Part shown: positions 1 through 8,582 of the stretch, one piece after another
Position numbering within the stretch: the stretch's first letter is position 1
Layout of the letters: every line of letters starts with the position of its first letter
Source of the DNA: Streptomyces sp. TRM70350
GTDB lineage: Bacteria; Actinomycetota; Actinomycetes; Streptomycetales; Streptomycetaceae
Reading direction: 5' to 3'
Assembly: GCF_019219825.1 (NCBI RefSeq)
Contig: NZ_JAHUXH010000010.1
Coordinates: 124,001 to 188,000, forward strand
Length of the DNA stretch: 64,000 nt
Made by a program: the position numbers and the translations under genes
The notes under the pieces: model-generated
What the model was told of the DNA's origin: nothing
Seen by the model: only the letters and a program-made list of their open reading frames with translations
Databases searched by the model: none

Positions 1-82
1 GATCGTGGCGATCAACGTCCTCGACTTCTTCCTGTCGCTGGCGATCTGGGGCGCCAGCACGACCGTACGGATAGCGGGGTGA
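1..82 (+). CDS. YrbE/MlaE-type ABC permease of the mce locus, C-terminal end only (partial)
   Basis: The first 82 bases read in frame from position 2 as the last 26 codons of a hydrophobic protein ending in VRIAG, then TGA at 80-82. The stop overlaps the GTG of the next gene (GTGA). In mce loci two YrbE permeases sit directly upstream of mceA, so this should be the second one (YrbE-B), the membrane channel energised by an Mkl-type ATPase. Assignment rests on position and the hydrophobic C-terminus; the body of the gene lies outside the window. Confidence 0.75.
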   Translation, partial: IVAINVLDFFLSLAIWGASTTVRIAG

Positions 83-1299
83 GCCGGGTGAGAGTGCTGA
101 GACTTCGGTTGTACGGCGTCGTCTTCGTCGCCGTCCTCGCGACTCTGCTGTCCCTGTCCGTCGCCGTCTATCAGCAGGCGTTCACGCCGGTCGTGCGGAT
201 CACGCTGGAGGCCGACAGCCTCGGCAACCAGCTCGACCGGCGGGCCGACGTCAAGCTGCGCGGGCTGCTGGTCGGCGAGGTGCGCGGCGTGCGCGCGGAC
301 GGCACGAAGGCCACGCTGGACATCGCGCTCAAGCCGGAGCACGTCGCGTACATCCCCGCCGACGTGCACGCGCGGCTGCTGCCCAAGACCCTGTTCGGCG
401 AGAAGTACGTCGACCTGGTGGTGCCCGCCGGTTCGTCCGCGCGGCCGATCCGCGCCGGGGACGTGATCACCCAGGACCGCACCCGCGTCGGCATCGAGCT
501 GCAGCAGCTGATGAACGACCTGCTGCCGCTGCTGCGGACCGTCAAGCCCGGCGAGCTCAACGCCACGCTGTCCGCGTTCGCCACGGCGCTGGAGGGGCGC
601 GGCGACCGCATCGGCGACAACCTCGCCCGCGTGGAGGCCTATCTGCGCAGGCTGAACCCGCATCTGCCGTCCCTGAAGGAGGACATCGCGCGGTTCGCGG
701 ACGTCGCCGAGATGTACGGCGACGCGGCGCCCGACCTGATGCGGATCCTCCGCAACACCGTCACGACCAGCCGCACGCTGGTGGAGAAGAAGGAACAGTT
801 GGCCGCAGCGCTCACCTCGACCACGACCACCGCCCGCACGGCGGACGGTTTCCTCGCCGCGACCGGCGACCGGCTGATCACCCTCGGCCGGGTCTCCCGG
901 CCCACGCTGGAGCTGTTCGCCCGCTACTCGCCGGAGTACCCCTGCCTCCTGGAGGGCCTGGTCCGGCAGGAGAAGGCCTCGGAGGAGGCGTTCCGGGGCG
1001 GGAAGATGCGGATCACCCTGGAGGTCGTACGGCAGCGGCCGGCGTACGAGCCCGGCGAGGAGCCCTACTACGGCGAGCGGTCCGGCCCGAACTGCCGTGG
1101 CCTGCCCAACCCGCGCGTGCCCGCGCCGCACACCAAGCTGAACGACGGTACGTCGGAGGTGTCCGGCACCCGGGCCGAGCAGCGCGCCGTCGGCTCGCTC
1201 GTCGCGCCCGTGCTGGGCGTGCCCGCCGACGAGGTGCCGCCGGTCGCGACGCTGCTGTTCGGGCCGATGGCGCGGGGGACGGCGGTGAGCGTCGTATGA
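79..1299 (+). CDS. MCE family protein, MceA position
   Basis: Protein of 406 aa. One N-terminal transmembrane helix (about residues 11-31), an MCE/MlaD beta-barrel domain (about 38-117, with the LRGLLVGEVRGV signature and FGEKYVDL), then a long helical region (about 150-270) and a cysteine-containing tail. Mce proteins form a hexameric tunnel carrying lipids or sterols from the cell envelope to the YrbE permease. GTG start 79 overlaps the upstream stop; the stop overlaps the next ATG. First of six consecutive MCE genes. Substrate cannot be read from sequence; in actinomycetes it is usually a lipid or steroid. Confidence 0.93.
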   Translation: MSRVRVLRLRLYGVVFVAVLATLLSLSVAVYQQAFTPVVRITLEADSLGNQLDRRADVKLRGLLVGEVRGVRADGTKATLDIALKPEHVAYIPADVHARLLPKTLFGEKYVDLVVPAGSSARPIRAGDVITQDRTRVGIELQQLMNDLLPLLRTVKPGELNATLSAFATALEGRGDRIGDNLARVEAYLRRLNPHLPSLKEDIARFADVAEMYGDAAPDLMRILRNTVTTSRTLVEKKEQLAAALTSTTTTARTADGFLAATGDRLITLGRVSRPTLELFARYSPEYPCLLEGLVRQEKASEEAFRGGKMRITLEVVRQRPAYEPGEEPYYGERSGPNCRGLPNPRVPAPHTKLNDGTSEVSGTRAEQRAVGSLVAPVLGVPADEVPPVATLLFGPMARGTAVSVV

Positions 1300-2333
1300 G
1301 CACCACCTCAGCGCGCACGACCGCCGCGCCGCTGATCAAGTTCAGCCTGTTCGCGGTGGTGACGATCCTGGCGACGGCCCTGCTCGCGGCCACCATCGTC
1401 AACATCTCCTTCACTCCCGAGCACACGTACCGCGCGGTGTTCAGCGACGTCACCGGCCTGGAGGAGGGCGACGACATCCGGGTGGCCGGGGTGCGGGTCG
1501 GCGAGGTCGAGGGCATCCGGATCAAGGACCGGACGCGGGCGGAGGTCACCTTCACCGTCACCCGGGACCGTCCGCTGCTCACCAGCACCGGCGCGGTGAT
1601 CCGCTACCGCAACCTCGTCGGGCAGCGGTACGTCACCCTGACCGAGGGTGCGGGCGACGGCACCCGGTTGCGGCCCGGCGGCACGATCCCGCTGGCGCGG
1701 ACGCAGCCCGCGCTGGACCTCAACGCGCTGCTGAACGGCTTCAAGCCGCTGTTCGCCGCGCTCAGCCCCAAGGACGTCAACCAGCTCGCCACCGAGATCA
1801 TCAAGACGCTCCAGGGCGAGGGCGGCACCGTCAACAGCCTGCTCGCGCACACGGCGTCGCTCACCACCACCCTCGCGGACCGGGACGAGCTGATCGGGTC
1901 CGTGATCGACAACCTCAACACCGTGCTGGAGACGCTCGACCAGCGCGGCGCGCGGTTCTCCGAGCTGCTCAAGCAGCTGCGCCGGGTGATCTCGGGGCTG
2001 TCCGCCGACCGCAAGCCGATCGGCGAGTCGCTGGTGAGCATCGGCGACCTGACGGAGGCCACATCGGGGCTGCTCGCGGACGCCCGTCCGCCGCTGAAGG
2101 ACGACATCGCCGAGCTGACCGAGCTCACCGGAACGCTGAACAGGAACGAGAAGACCGTGGAGGGCGTGCTGAAGCGGCTGCCGAACAAGCTGAGCGAGCT
2201 GACCGGGACGGCGTCCTACGGCTCGTGGTTCAACTTCTACCTCTGCGACTTCGACGGCCGGATCGTGCTGCCGAAGACACGTGAGGTGATCACGCCTCAG
2301 CTGCAGGTGGCGAGGGCGAGGTGCGCAGCATGA
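1296..2333 (+). CDS. MCE family protein, MceB position
   Basis: Protein of 345 aa starting at an ATG that overlaps the previous stop (ATGA). N-terminal membrane helix (about 15-37), MCE domain (about 43-120, motif IRVAGVRVGEVEGI and the RYRNLVGQRYV strand), then helical repeats to about 270 and a short C-terminal domain with YGSWFNFYLCDFDGR. This tail resembles the conserved GSW(F)xxYxC element of MceB-type subunits. Probably one ring subunit of the heterohexameric lipid-import tunnel built with the neighbours. Co-translation is implied by the 4-bp overlaps on both sides. Confidence 0.93.
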   Translation: MSTTSARTTAAPLIKFSLFAVVTILATALLAATIVNISFTPEHTYRAVFSDVTGLEEGDDIRVAGVRVGEVEGIRIKDRTRAEVTFTVTRDRPLLTSTGAVIRYRNLVGQRYVTLTEGAGDGTRLRPGGTIPLARTQPALDLNALLNGFKPLFAALSPKDVNQLATEIIKTLQGEGGTVNSLLAHTASLTTTLADRDELIGSVIDNLNTVLETLDQRGARFSELLKQLRRVISGLSADRKPIGESLVSIGDLTEATSGLLADARPPLKDDIAELTELTGTLNRNEKTVEGVLKRLPNKLSELTGTASYGSWFNFYLCDFDGRIVLPKTREVITPQLQVARARCAA

Positions 2334-3442
2334 GCATCCGGCTGCGACGAAAGCGCAGGGCTCGTCCCGAGCCGCTGGTCAAGGTGCGCGTCGAGTGGCC
2401 GAAGCTGCCGCGCGTCCGGCTCCCGCGCATCGGACGCCGACCGCGCCTCGGCCGACCGCGCCTGACCCCCTTCCGTGAGCGCAACCCCGTCACGATCGGC
2501 GCCGTCGGTCTCACCACGCTCGCGCTGCTCACCGTGGCCGCGTTCAACGCCGACTCCCTGCCGGTGATCGGCGACGGAGAGACGTACAGCGCCGCGTTCG
2601 CGGAGGCGGGCGGGCTCAAGCCCGGCGACGAGGTGCGGATCGCCGGGGTCAAGGTCGGCAAGGTGCAGGAGGTCGACCTCGACGGCGACCACGTCAAGGT
2701 CACCTTCAAGCTCAAGGGCGACCCGGAGTTCGGCACCGCGACCGGGGCCTCGATCCGGGTGAAGACGATCCTCGGTGCCAAGTACCTCGCCCTGCACCCC
2801 AAGGGCCCGGGCCGGCTGGCGCCCGGCAGTGAGATCCCGCTGACGCGGACCGTCCCGGCGTACGACGTCGTGCAGGCGTTCAGCGATCTGACGACCACGA
2901 CCGAGGAGGTCGACACCGAACGGCTGGCGACAGCCCTGGACACCATCTCCACCACCTTCCAGGACTCCCCCGCCGAGGTACGGGCGTCCATCAAGGGCCT
3001 GTCCAAGATCTCCCGGACGGTCGCCTCCCGCGACAAGGCGCTGCGCGAACTCCTCGACCACGCCAACGGCGTCACCGGCGTCCTGGCCGAGCGCTCCTCG
3101 GACTTCACGGCCCTGGTCAAGGACGGCGACAAGCTGTTCAAGGAGATCAGCAGGCGACGCGAGGCCATCCACAAGCTGCTGACGACCTCCGCGGCGCTCG
3201 GCGTCGAGCTGTCCGGCCTGGTCGAGGACAACGAGAAGGAGATCGGGCCCGCGCTGCGGGGCCTCAACCAGGTGGTGGAGATGCTGGAACGCAACCAGTC
3301 GAGCCTGGACCGCAGCGTCGAGCTGCTCGCGCCCTACGTCCGGGTCTTCACCAACACCCTCGGCAACGGCCGCTGGTTCGACTCCTACGTCCAGAACCTG
3401 GTCGCCGCCCCGGTGGTGCCCAGCACGGGAGGCTCGCGATGA
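2330..3442 (+). CDS. MCE family protein, MceC position
   Basis: Protein of 370 aa. I chose ATG 2330, which overlaps the mceB stop, over an in-frame GTG at 2321. An unusually basic N-terminus (about 55 residues, mostly Arg/Lys/Pro) precedes the single membrane helix (about 57-77). It is followed by the MCE domain (IAGVKVGKVQEV; ILGAKYLAL) and long helices. The C-terminus has GNGRWFDSYVQN, the counterpart of the mceB tail. The basic extension should stay cytoplasmic and may contact the permease/ATPase or lipid headgroups; that is inference. Confidence 0.92.
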   Translation: MSIRLRRKRRARPEPLVKVRVEWPKLPRVRLPRIGRRPRLGRPRLTPFRERNPVTIGAVGLTTLALLTVAAFNADSLPVIGDGETYSAAFAEAGGLKPGDEVRIAGVKVGKVQEVDLDGDHVKVTFKLKGDPEFGTATGASIRVKTILGAKYLALHPKGPGRLAPGSEIPLTRTVPAYDVVQAFSDLTTTTEEVDTERLATALDTISTTFQDSPAEVRASIKGLSKISRTVASRDKALRELLDHANGVTGVLAERSSDFTALVKDGDKLFKEISRRREAIHKLLTTSAALGVELSGLVEDNEKEIGPALRGLNQVVEMLERNQSSLDRSVELLAPYVRVFTNTLGNGRWFDSYVQNLVAAPVVPSTGGSR

Positions 3443-4554
3443 GGAAACGTCTGGCGCTGCTCGTCGTGCTGGCCCTGGTCGCCGGGCTCGCCTTCGTCCT
3501 GTGGCCACGCCCCGAGAAGGTGCGGGTCACCGCCTACTTCCCGCGCACGGTCGGCATCTATCCCGGCTCCGACGTCCGGGTCCTCGGCGTCCGCGTCGGC
3601 GAGGTGAAGGCCATCACGCCGGAGGGCGGCAGGGTGCGGGTGGAGCTGGAGTACGACGCGGCGCGCAGGATTCCCGCCGACGCGCAGGCCGCGATCATCA
3701 ACTCCTCGGTGGTCAGCGACCGTTATGTGCAGCTGCTGCCGGTCTACCGCGAGGGTCCGGTGCTCCGGGACGGCGCCGTCATCCCCGAGTCGCGCACGGC
3801 CGTGCCGGTCGAGCTGGACCGGATCTTCGACAGCCTGCACACCACGGCCGAGGCGCTCGGCCCCGAGGGCGCCAACCAGGACGGCGCCCTGTCCCGGCTG
3901 CTCGGGGTGAGCGCGGAGAACCTCGACGGCCAGGGCGAGAACATCCACCAGACGGTGAAGGACCTCTCGGCGGCGGTCACCACGCTGTCCGACGGGCGCG
4001 GGGACCTGTTCGGCACCGTGCGGAACCTGCAGGTGTTCACGGCGGCGCTGGCGGCGGACGACAAGAGCGTGCGGTCGTTCAACACCAGCCTCGCCCAGGT
4101 GGCGGAGCAGCTCGCCGGGGAGCGCGAGGACCTCGCGGCGGCGCTGCGCAACCTCGGCATCGCCCTCGGCGACATCTCCGCGTTCGTGAAGCAGAACAAG
4201 AAGTCGCTGACCTCGAACGTGAAGGGCCTCAGCAAGGTGACCAAGGTCCTCGTCGCCCAACGGGCGGCGCTGGAGGAGCTGCTGGAGGTCGCCCCCACGG
4301 GTCTGTCGAACCTCCAGAACGCCTACAACGCCTCCTCCGGCACTCTCGACACCCGCAACAACCCACAGCACCCGCAGGATCCGGCCTCCCTGCTCTGCTC
4401 CGTGCTGCGCACCACCGGCGAGCGGGCCGACTGCGCGGACCTGGAGAAGCTCTTCGCCTCCCTGCCCGAGGTGCCGACCGCGCCCGCCGTGCCGCATACG
4501 GGCACCGGCACGGTCGACCGGACGCTCGGCGGCATCCTGGAGGGCGACGCATGA
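3439..4554 (+). CDS. MCE family protein, MceD position
   Basis: Protein of 371 aa, ATG overlapping the mceC stop. Short N-terminal helix (residues 3-20) ending WPRPEKV, MCE domain (VLGVRVGEVKAI; SSVVSDRYVQLLP), long helical stalk (about 130-300), and a C-terminal part with two cysteines (LLCSVL and ADCADLE) that could form a disulfide outside the membrane. Fourth ring subunit of the predicted Mce complex. The gene is fully overlapped on both ends with its neighbours (ATGA/ATGA), so subunits are probably made in equal amounts. Confidence 0.92.
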   Translation: MRKRLALLVVLALVAGLAFVLWPRPEKVRVTAYFPRTVGIYPGSDVRVLGVRVGEVKAITPEGGRVRVELEYDAARRIPADAQAAIINSSVVSDRYVQLLPVYREGPVLRDGAVIPESRTAVPVELDRIFDSLHTTAEALGPEGANQDGALSRLLGVSAENLDGQGENIHQTVKDLSAAVTTLSDGRGDLFGTVRNLQVFTAALAADDKSVRSFNTSLAQVAEQLAGEREDLAAALRNLGIALGDISAFVKQNKKSLTSNVKGLSKVTKVLVAQRAALEELLEVAPTGLSNLQNAYNASSGTLDTRNNPQHPQDPASLLCSVLRTTGERADCADLEKLFASLPEVPTAPAVPHTGTGTVDRTLGGILEGDA

Positions 4555-5813
4555 GCGGGCTGCGCAGATGCGCGTGGGTGGCGGCCGGTTCGCTGCTGCT
4601 GTCCGGCTGCGAGTTCAACGGCTGGTACGACGTGGAACTGCCCGGCGGCGCCGCCTCGGACGGCCGCGCCTACCGCGTCACCGTCGAGTTCCGCGACGTC
4701 CTCGACCTGGTCCCGCAGTCCGCGGTGAAGGTCAACAACGTGACCGTGGGCGCCGTCGAGAAGGTCGAGCTGGACGGCTGGCACGCGCGCGTACGGCTGC
4801 GGGTGGCCGACTCGGTGAAGCTGCCCGCCAACGCGGTCGCCGAGCTGAGGCAGACCAGCATGCTCGGCGAGAAGTACGTCGCCCTGTCCGCTCCGCCGGG
4901 CGCGCCGCCCGTGGGGCGGCTGGGCGACGGCGACCGCATCCCGCTCAGCCGCAGCGGCCGCAACCCGGAGATCGAGGAGGTGCTGTCCGCCCTGTCCGCG
5001 CTGCTCAACGGCGGTGGAGTGGCCCAGCTCAAGACGATCACCGTGGAGCTGAACAAGGCCCTGGAAGGGCGCGAGAACCGGGTCAGGTCCCTGCTGGAGG
5101 AACTGGACACGTTCCTCGGCGGCCTGGACGACCAGCGCCGGGACATCGTCCGCGCGATCGAGGCCGTCGACCGGCTCGCGGCGCGGCTCGGGAAGGAGAA
5201 GAAGACGATCGCCACGGCCGTCGACACGATGCCGCCCGCGCTGAAGGTGCTCGCCGACCAGCGGCGCGACCTGACGAAGATGCTCACCGCCCTGTCCAGA
5301 CTCGGCACCACCGGCACGAAGGTGATCAAGGCCTCCCGGGACGACACGGTCGCCAACCTCGAACAGCTGCGCCCGATCCTGCAGCAGCTGAACAAGGCGG
5401 GCGACGACCTGCCCAACTCCCTCGAGCTGCTGACCACCTACCCCTTCCCGCGGAACGCGGTGGACGCCATCAAGGGCGACTACGTCAACCTGAGCGTCAC
5501 CGCCGACCTCGACCTGGCGAGCCTCTACGGCAACCTGGCCCAGGAGCCGGAGGACGGCGACGGGGGCGGCACTCCCGAGGCACCCGGCCTTCCGGATCTG
5601 CCCGATGTGCCGGATGTCCCCGGCGTTCCCGACCTGCCGGGAGTGCCGGCGCCCGCTCCCGACCTGCCCGACGCGCCGGCCGCCCCCTCCCCTCCGTCCG
5701 GAGGCCTGCTGTGCCCGCCGGTGTGCACGGCCGCGCACGGCACCGGCCAGGGCCTGCCGCCGGGGATCGACCTGGCGCTCGCGGAACTGCTGCTGAAGGG
5801 GATACAGCCGTGA
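4551..5813 (+). CDS. MCE family lipoprotein, MceE (LprK-like) position
   Basis: Protein of 420 aa from ATG 4551, which overlaps the mceD stop. The N-terminus is a lipoprotein signal with lipobox LLSGC (lipidated Cys20), as in MceE/LprK proteins. The MCE domain follows (NNVTVGAVEKVEL; LGEKYVAL), then the helical stalk. The C-terminus is a proline-aspartate repeat tract (about 345-395, units such as LPDVPDVPGVP) followed by a CPPVC motif. The repetitive tail is an oddity of this copy; it may be a flexible wall-spanning linker. Confidence 0.92.
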   Translation: MSGLRRCAWVAAGSLLLSGCEFNGWYDVELPGGAASDGRAYRVTVEFRDVLDLVPQSAVKVNNVTVGAVEKVELDGWHARVRLRVADSVKLPANAVAELRQTSMLGEKYVALSAPPGAPPVGRLGDGDRIPLSRSGRNPEIEEVLSALSALLNGGGVAQLKTITVELNKALEGRENRVRSLLEELDTFLGGLDDQRRDIVRAIEAVDRLAARLGKEKKTIATAVDTMPPALKVLADQRRDLTKMLTALSRLGTTGTKVIKASRDDTVANLEQLRPILQQLNKAGDDLPNSLELLTTYPFPRNAVDAIKGDYVNLSVTADLDLASLYGNLAQEPEDGDGGGTPEAPGLPDLPDVPDVPGVPDLPGVPAPAPDLPDAPAAPSPPSGGLLCPPVCTAAHGTGQGLPPGIDLALAELLLKGIQP

Positions 5814-7090
5814 TCACACGTGCGGTCAAGGCCCAGCTGCTCGCCTTCGCCACCGTCACCGCCGTCGGGGTGTCCTACGTCGGCGCCGAGTACACGGGCC
5901 TGGTGGACAGCGTGCTCGGCCGCGGCTACACCGTGCGGGCCGACTTCGCCGAGTCCGGGGGCATCTTCACCGGCGCCGAGGTCACCTACCGCGGGGTGCC
6001 GGTGGGCCGCGTCGGGGCGCTGCGGCTGACCGGCGGCGGAGGGGTCTCGGTCGCGCTGGACATCGAGGACGGGGCGCCGCGCATCCCGGCGGACACGCTC
6101 GCCGTGGTGGGGAACCGTTCGGCGGTGGGCGAGCAGTACGTCGACCTCCAGCCGCGTACGTCCGCCGGGCCGTACCTGCTGGACGGCAGCACGATCCCGC
6201 GCGGCAGCACCCGCGTGCCGCTGCCCACCACGGACCTCGTGCTCAGCCTCGACCGGCTGGTGAACTCGGTCGGCAAGGACGATCTGCGGGTCACCGTCGA
6301 CGAGTTGGGCAAGGCCTTCGCCGGTACCGGCCCGCACCTGAGCAGGCTGGTCGATTCGGGCAACGCGCTCGTCGAGTCCGCGTCCGAGTCGCTGCCCGAG
6401 ACGATCGCGCTGATCGAGGACTCCCGCAAGGTGCTGAAGACGCAGGCCGACCAGGGCTCGTCCATCAAGGCGTTCTCCCGCGATCTGGCGCTGCTCACCG
6501 AGGAGCTGAAGTCGAGCGACGGGGATCTGCGCCGGCTGATCGGCAACGCGAGACCGGCCGCCGTCGAGCTCAACTCGCTGCTGAAGTCCATCGAGCCGCG
6601 GCTGTCGGTGCTGCTGGCCAACCTGATCAGCGGCGGGCAGGTCACGCTCGCCCGGCTGCCCGGCGTGGAGCAGGCGCTGGTCACCTTCCCGGTGGTGGTC
6701 GCGGGCAGCTACACGGTCGTCCCCGGCGACGGCACCACCCACTTCGGCCTGGTGGTGAACGCCGAGGACCCGCCCGCCTGCACCCAGGGCTACGAGGGCA
6801 CCGCCCGGCGCGACCCGGCCGACACCAGCACGCGCGAGGCGAACACCGACGCGCGCTGCACGGCCCCGCGCGGCAGCGCCACCTCGGTGCGCGGCGCGCA
6901 GAACGCGCCCGGCGCGTCGTCCGGCGCCGGGGGCGCCGACCGGGCGGCGTACGTGACGCCGTACGACCCGGGGACCGGCATCTTCACCGGCCCGGACGGA
7001 ACGCCCGTCGAGATCGGCTCGACGGGCGGCCAGCAGACCGTCTTCGGAAAGGAGTCGTGGCAATGGCTGCTCGTCGGACCGATGGCATGA
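5810..7090 (+). CDS. MCE family protein, MceF position
   Basis: Protein of 426 aa from GTG 5810, which overlaps the mceE stop (GTGA). N-terminal membrane helix (about 7-25), MCE domain (YRGVPVGRVGAL; VGEQYVDLQP), helical stalk, and a C-terminal domain with an STRE-type acidic/cysteine stretch (PPACTQGYEG and DARCTAP), which may form a disulfide. MceF is the usual last MCE subunit. Its stop overlaps the next ATG, so translation continues into the Mce-associated genes. Confidence 0.92.
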   Translation: MITRAVKAQLLAFATVTAVGVSYVGAEYTGLVDSVLGRGYTVRADFAESGGIFTGAEVTYRGVPVGRVGALRLTGGGGVSVALDIEDGAPRIPADTLAVVGNRSAVGEQYVDLQPRTSAGPYLLDGSTIPRGSTRVPLPTTDLVLSLDRLVNSVGKDDLRVTVDELGKAFAGTGPHLSRLVDSGNALVESASESLPETIALIEDSRKVLKTQADQGSSIKAFSRDLALLTEELKSSDGDLRRLIGNARPAAVELNSLLKSIEPRLSVLLANLISGGQVTLARLPGVEQALVTFPVVVAGSYTVVPGDGTTHFGLVVNAEDPPACTQGYEGTARRDPADTSTREANTDARCTAPRGSATSVRGAQNAPGASSGAGGADRAAYVTPYDPGTGIFTGPDGTPVEIGSTGGQQTVFGKESWQWLLVGPMA

Positions 7091-7614
7091 GCGGGATGGT
7101 GTTCCAGGCGACCCGGAGCCTGCTGAGCCGGGCCGGACGCTCCAGGGCCGTGTCGGTGGGGCTCGTCGTGGCGACCCTCCTCAGCACCGCGTCGGCGCTC
7201 TGGCTGAGCCACGGGCTCTACGAACAACGCGAGGCGGAGCAGCGCCGCCAGGACATCCTGGCGGCGGCCCGCCAGTCGGCGCTGAACTTCACCTCGCTCG
7301 ACTACCGGCGGTACGACCGGGACAGCGCCAACGTGCTCAAGGGCGCGACCGGTGACTTCAAGAAGGAGTTCGCCGCGCAGACCGAGGAGCTGACCGAGCT
7401 CGTCGCGCAGAACAAGTCCGTCTCCGAGGGCCAGGTCCTCGACGCGGGCATCGTCCGCTCCGACGAGCGCTCGGCCCGCGTGCTCGTGGTGGCCGACAGC
7501 AAGGTGACCAACACCGCCGTGCCCAAGGGGGAGGCGCGCACCTACCGGCTGCAACTCGACCTCGTGCACGAGGACGGCCGCTGGCTGACCTCCGACGTCG
7601 AGTTCGTGGGCTGA
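7087..7614 (+). CDS. Mce-associated membrane protein 1
   Basis: Protein of 175 aa. ATG 7087 overlaps the mceF stop and is preferred to an upstream in-frame GTG at 7057. One membrane helix (about 20-42) is followed by an extracytoplasmic domain with the SALNFTSLDYRRYDRDS element, which is typical of Mas proteins (NTF2-like/VirB8-like fold). These proteins are encoded after mceF in most actinomycete mce loci and are thought to stabilise the Mce complex. Exact role not shown by sequence. Confidence 0.85.
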   Translation: MSGMVFQATRSLLSRAGRSRAVSVGLVVATLLSTASALWLSHGLYEQREAEQRRQDILAAARQSALNFTSLDYRRYDRDSANVLKGATGDFKKEFAAQTEELTELVAQNKSVSEGQVLDAGIVRSDERSARVLVVADSKVTNTAVPKGEARTYRLQLDLVHEDGRWLTSDVEFVG

Positions 7615-7638
7615 CCCGATCCAGTGAGGAGGAAGACC

Positions 7639-8415
7639 GTGGCGAAACCCACCCCCCGAGGACGCGGCTCCGCGTCCCCGGCCCGGCGCACGATGACGGC
7701 GGCGGCCCGCGCCGCGGCCAAGCGCACGGAGCGCGGCCCTGCCACCGCCGTGGCCGAGCGCACGGAACGGAGCCCGGCGCCCGCTGCGGTGAAGGCGCCG
7801 GTGGCCGGGCGCACGGTGGTCGTCGAGCCGCCGGACGGCTGGGACGACCCGCCGGAGCCGTCGCCGGAGGATTTCGCGGAGGACACCGGGCAGGAGACGG
7901 CCGTACGGCGCCCGCGGCGAGGGCTGCGGGCCGCGCTCCTGTCCGTCCTGCTCGTGGCGAGCCTGGTCGCCGCCGCCGTACTCGCGACGCACTACCGGCA
8001 GGGCGTGCGGGCGGACGAGGCGAGGGTGGCGGCGCTCGCGGCCGCGCGGAAGGCGGCGCCCGTCGTGCTGTCGTACGACTACCGCCACCTGGACCGGGAC
8101 TTCGCCGCGGCGCGCGCCCACCTCACCGGGAAGTTCCGTGACGAGTACGGCAAGACCACGCGGACCGTGGTCGGGCCGACGGCGAAGAAGTACGACGGCG
8201 TGGTGAAGGCGACGGTCGCGGAGCCTGCCGACGGGGGCGCCCCGGCGGCCTCCGTGGTGTCGGCCTCGGCGAACGAGGCCGTGGTCCTGCTCTTCGTCAA
8301 CCAGGTCACGCAGAGCACCCAGGTCACCGGATCCCGTGTGGACCTGAACCGGGTGCGGATGACGATGACCCGCACGTCCGAGGGCTGGAAGGTGAGCGCC
8401 GTCGACGCGCTCTGA
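7639..8415 (+). CDS. Mce-associated membrane protein 2
   Basis: Protein of 258 aa. GTG 7639 is chosen because GAGGAGGAAG (7626-7635) lies just upstream; an in-frame GTG at 7624 has no such site. A long Ala/Arg/Pro-rich cytoplasmic N-terminus (about 85 residues) precedes a single membrane helix (about 100-120) and a domain with APVVLSYDYRHLDRDF, paralogous to the preceding gene. Ten bases separate the two genes. Last gene of the mce operon, followed by a strong terminator. Confidence 0.85.
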   Translation: MAKPTPRGRGSASPARRTMTAAARAAAKRTERGPATAVAERTERSPAPAAVKAPVAGRTVVVEPPDGWDDPPEPSPEDFAEDTGQETAVRRPRRGLRAALLSVLLVASLVAAAVLATHYRQGVRADEARVAALAAARKAAPVVLSYDYRHLDRDFAAARAHLTGKFRDEYGKTTRTVVGPTAKKYDGVVKATVAEPADGGAPAASVVSASANEAVVLLFVNQVTQSTQVTGSRVDLNRVRMTMTRTSEGWKVSAVDAL

Positions 8416-8430
8416 GCCAGGCCTCCCCCA

Positions 8431-8463
8431 GCGCCCCCGCGCCACGCGCGGGGGCGCTTTTTT
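8431..8463 (+). terminator. Rho-independent terminator of the mce operon
   Basis: Perfect 11-bp GC stem (8431-8441 with 8447-8457), 5-nt loop, then six T residues (8458-8463), 15 bp after the last mce-operon stop. A textbook intrinsic terminator. Confidence 0.95.
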
Positions 8464-8503
8464 GCTGGTCGGTCTTGACAGTCCTCACCCACCACAGGCA
8501 CTC

Positions 8504-8539
8504 TTCCATTAAGCAGAAAGCAATTTCCGCAATACGGAA
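8504..8539 (+). promoter_or_regulatory. Double inverted-repeat operator upstream of hyi
   Basis: Two 15-bp inverted repeats in tandem: TTCCATTAAGCAGAA (8504-8518, imperfect) and TTCCGCAATACGGAA (8525-8539, perfect 5-bp arms), centres 21 bp apart (two helical turns). The same order, spacing and nearly identical gene-proximal site occur upstream of gcl on the other strand (15250-15285). The arrangement suits a regulator binding as a dimer of dimers, such as an IclR-family glyoxylate/allantoin-type repressor. Regulator identity is inference. Confidence 0.75.
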
Positions 8540-8582
8540 TAAGCGCAGAGAGCGCAGAGCAGGAAGGGAGCGCCGACCCCCG

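Noticed and set aside
3501..5813. Very long frame spanning the end of mceD and all of mceE
   Set aside because: Only the part from ATG 4551 resembles a protein (lipobox and MCE domain); the upstream half is an Arg/Pro-rich out-of-frame reading of mceD.
8475..8582. Upstream extension of hyi
   Set aside because: It would translate the double operator; family length and MGFADQRF start favour ATG 8583.
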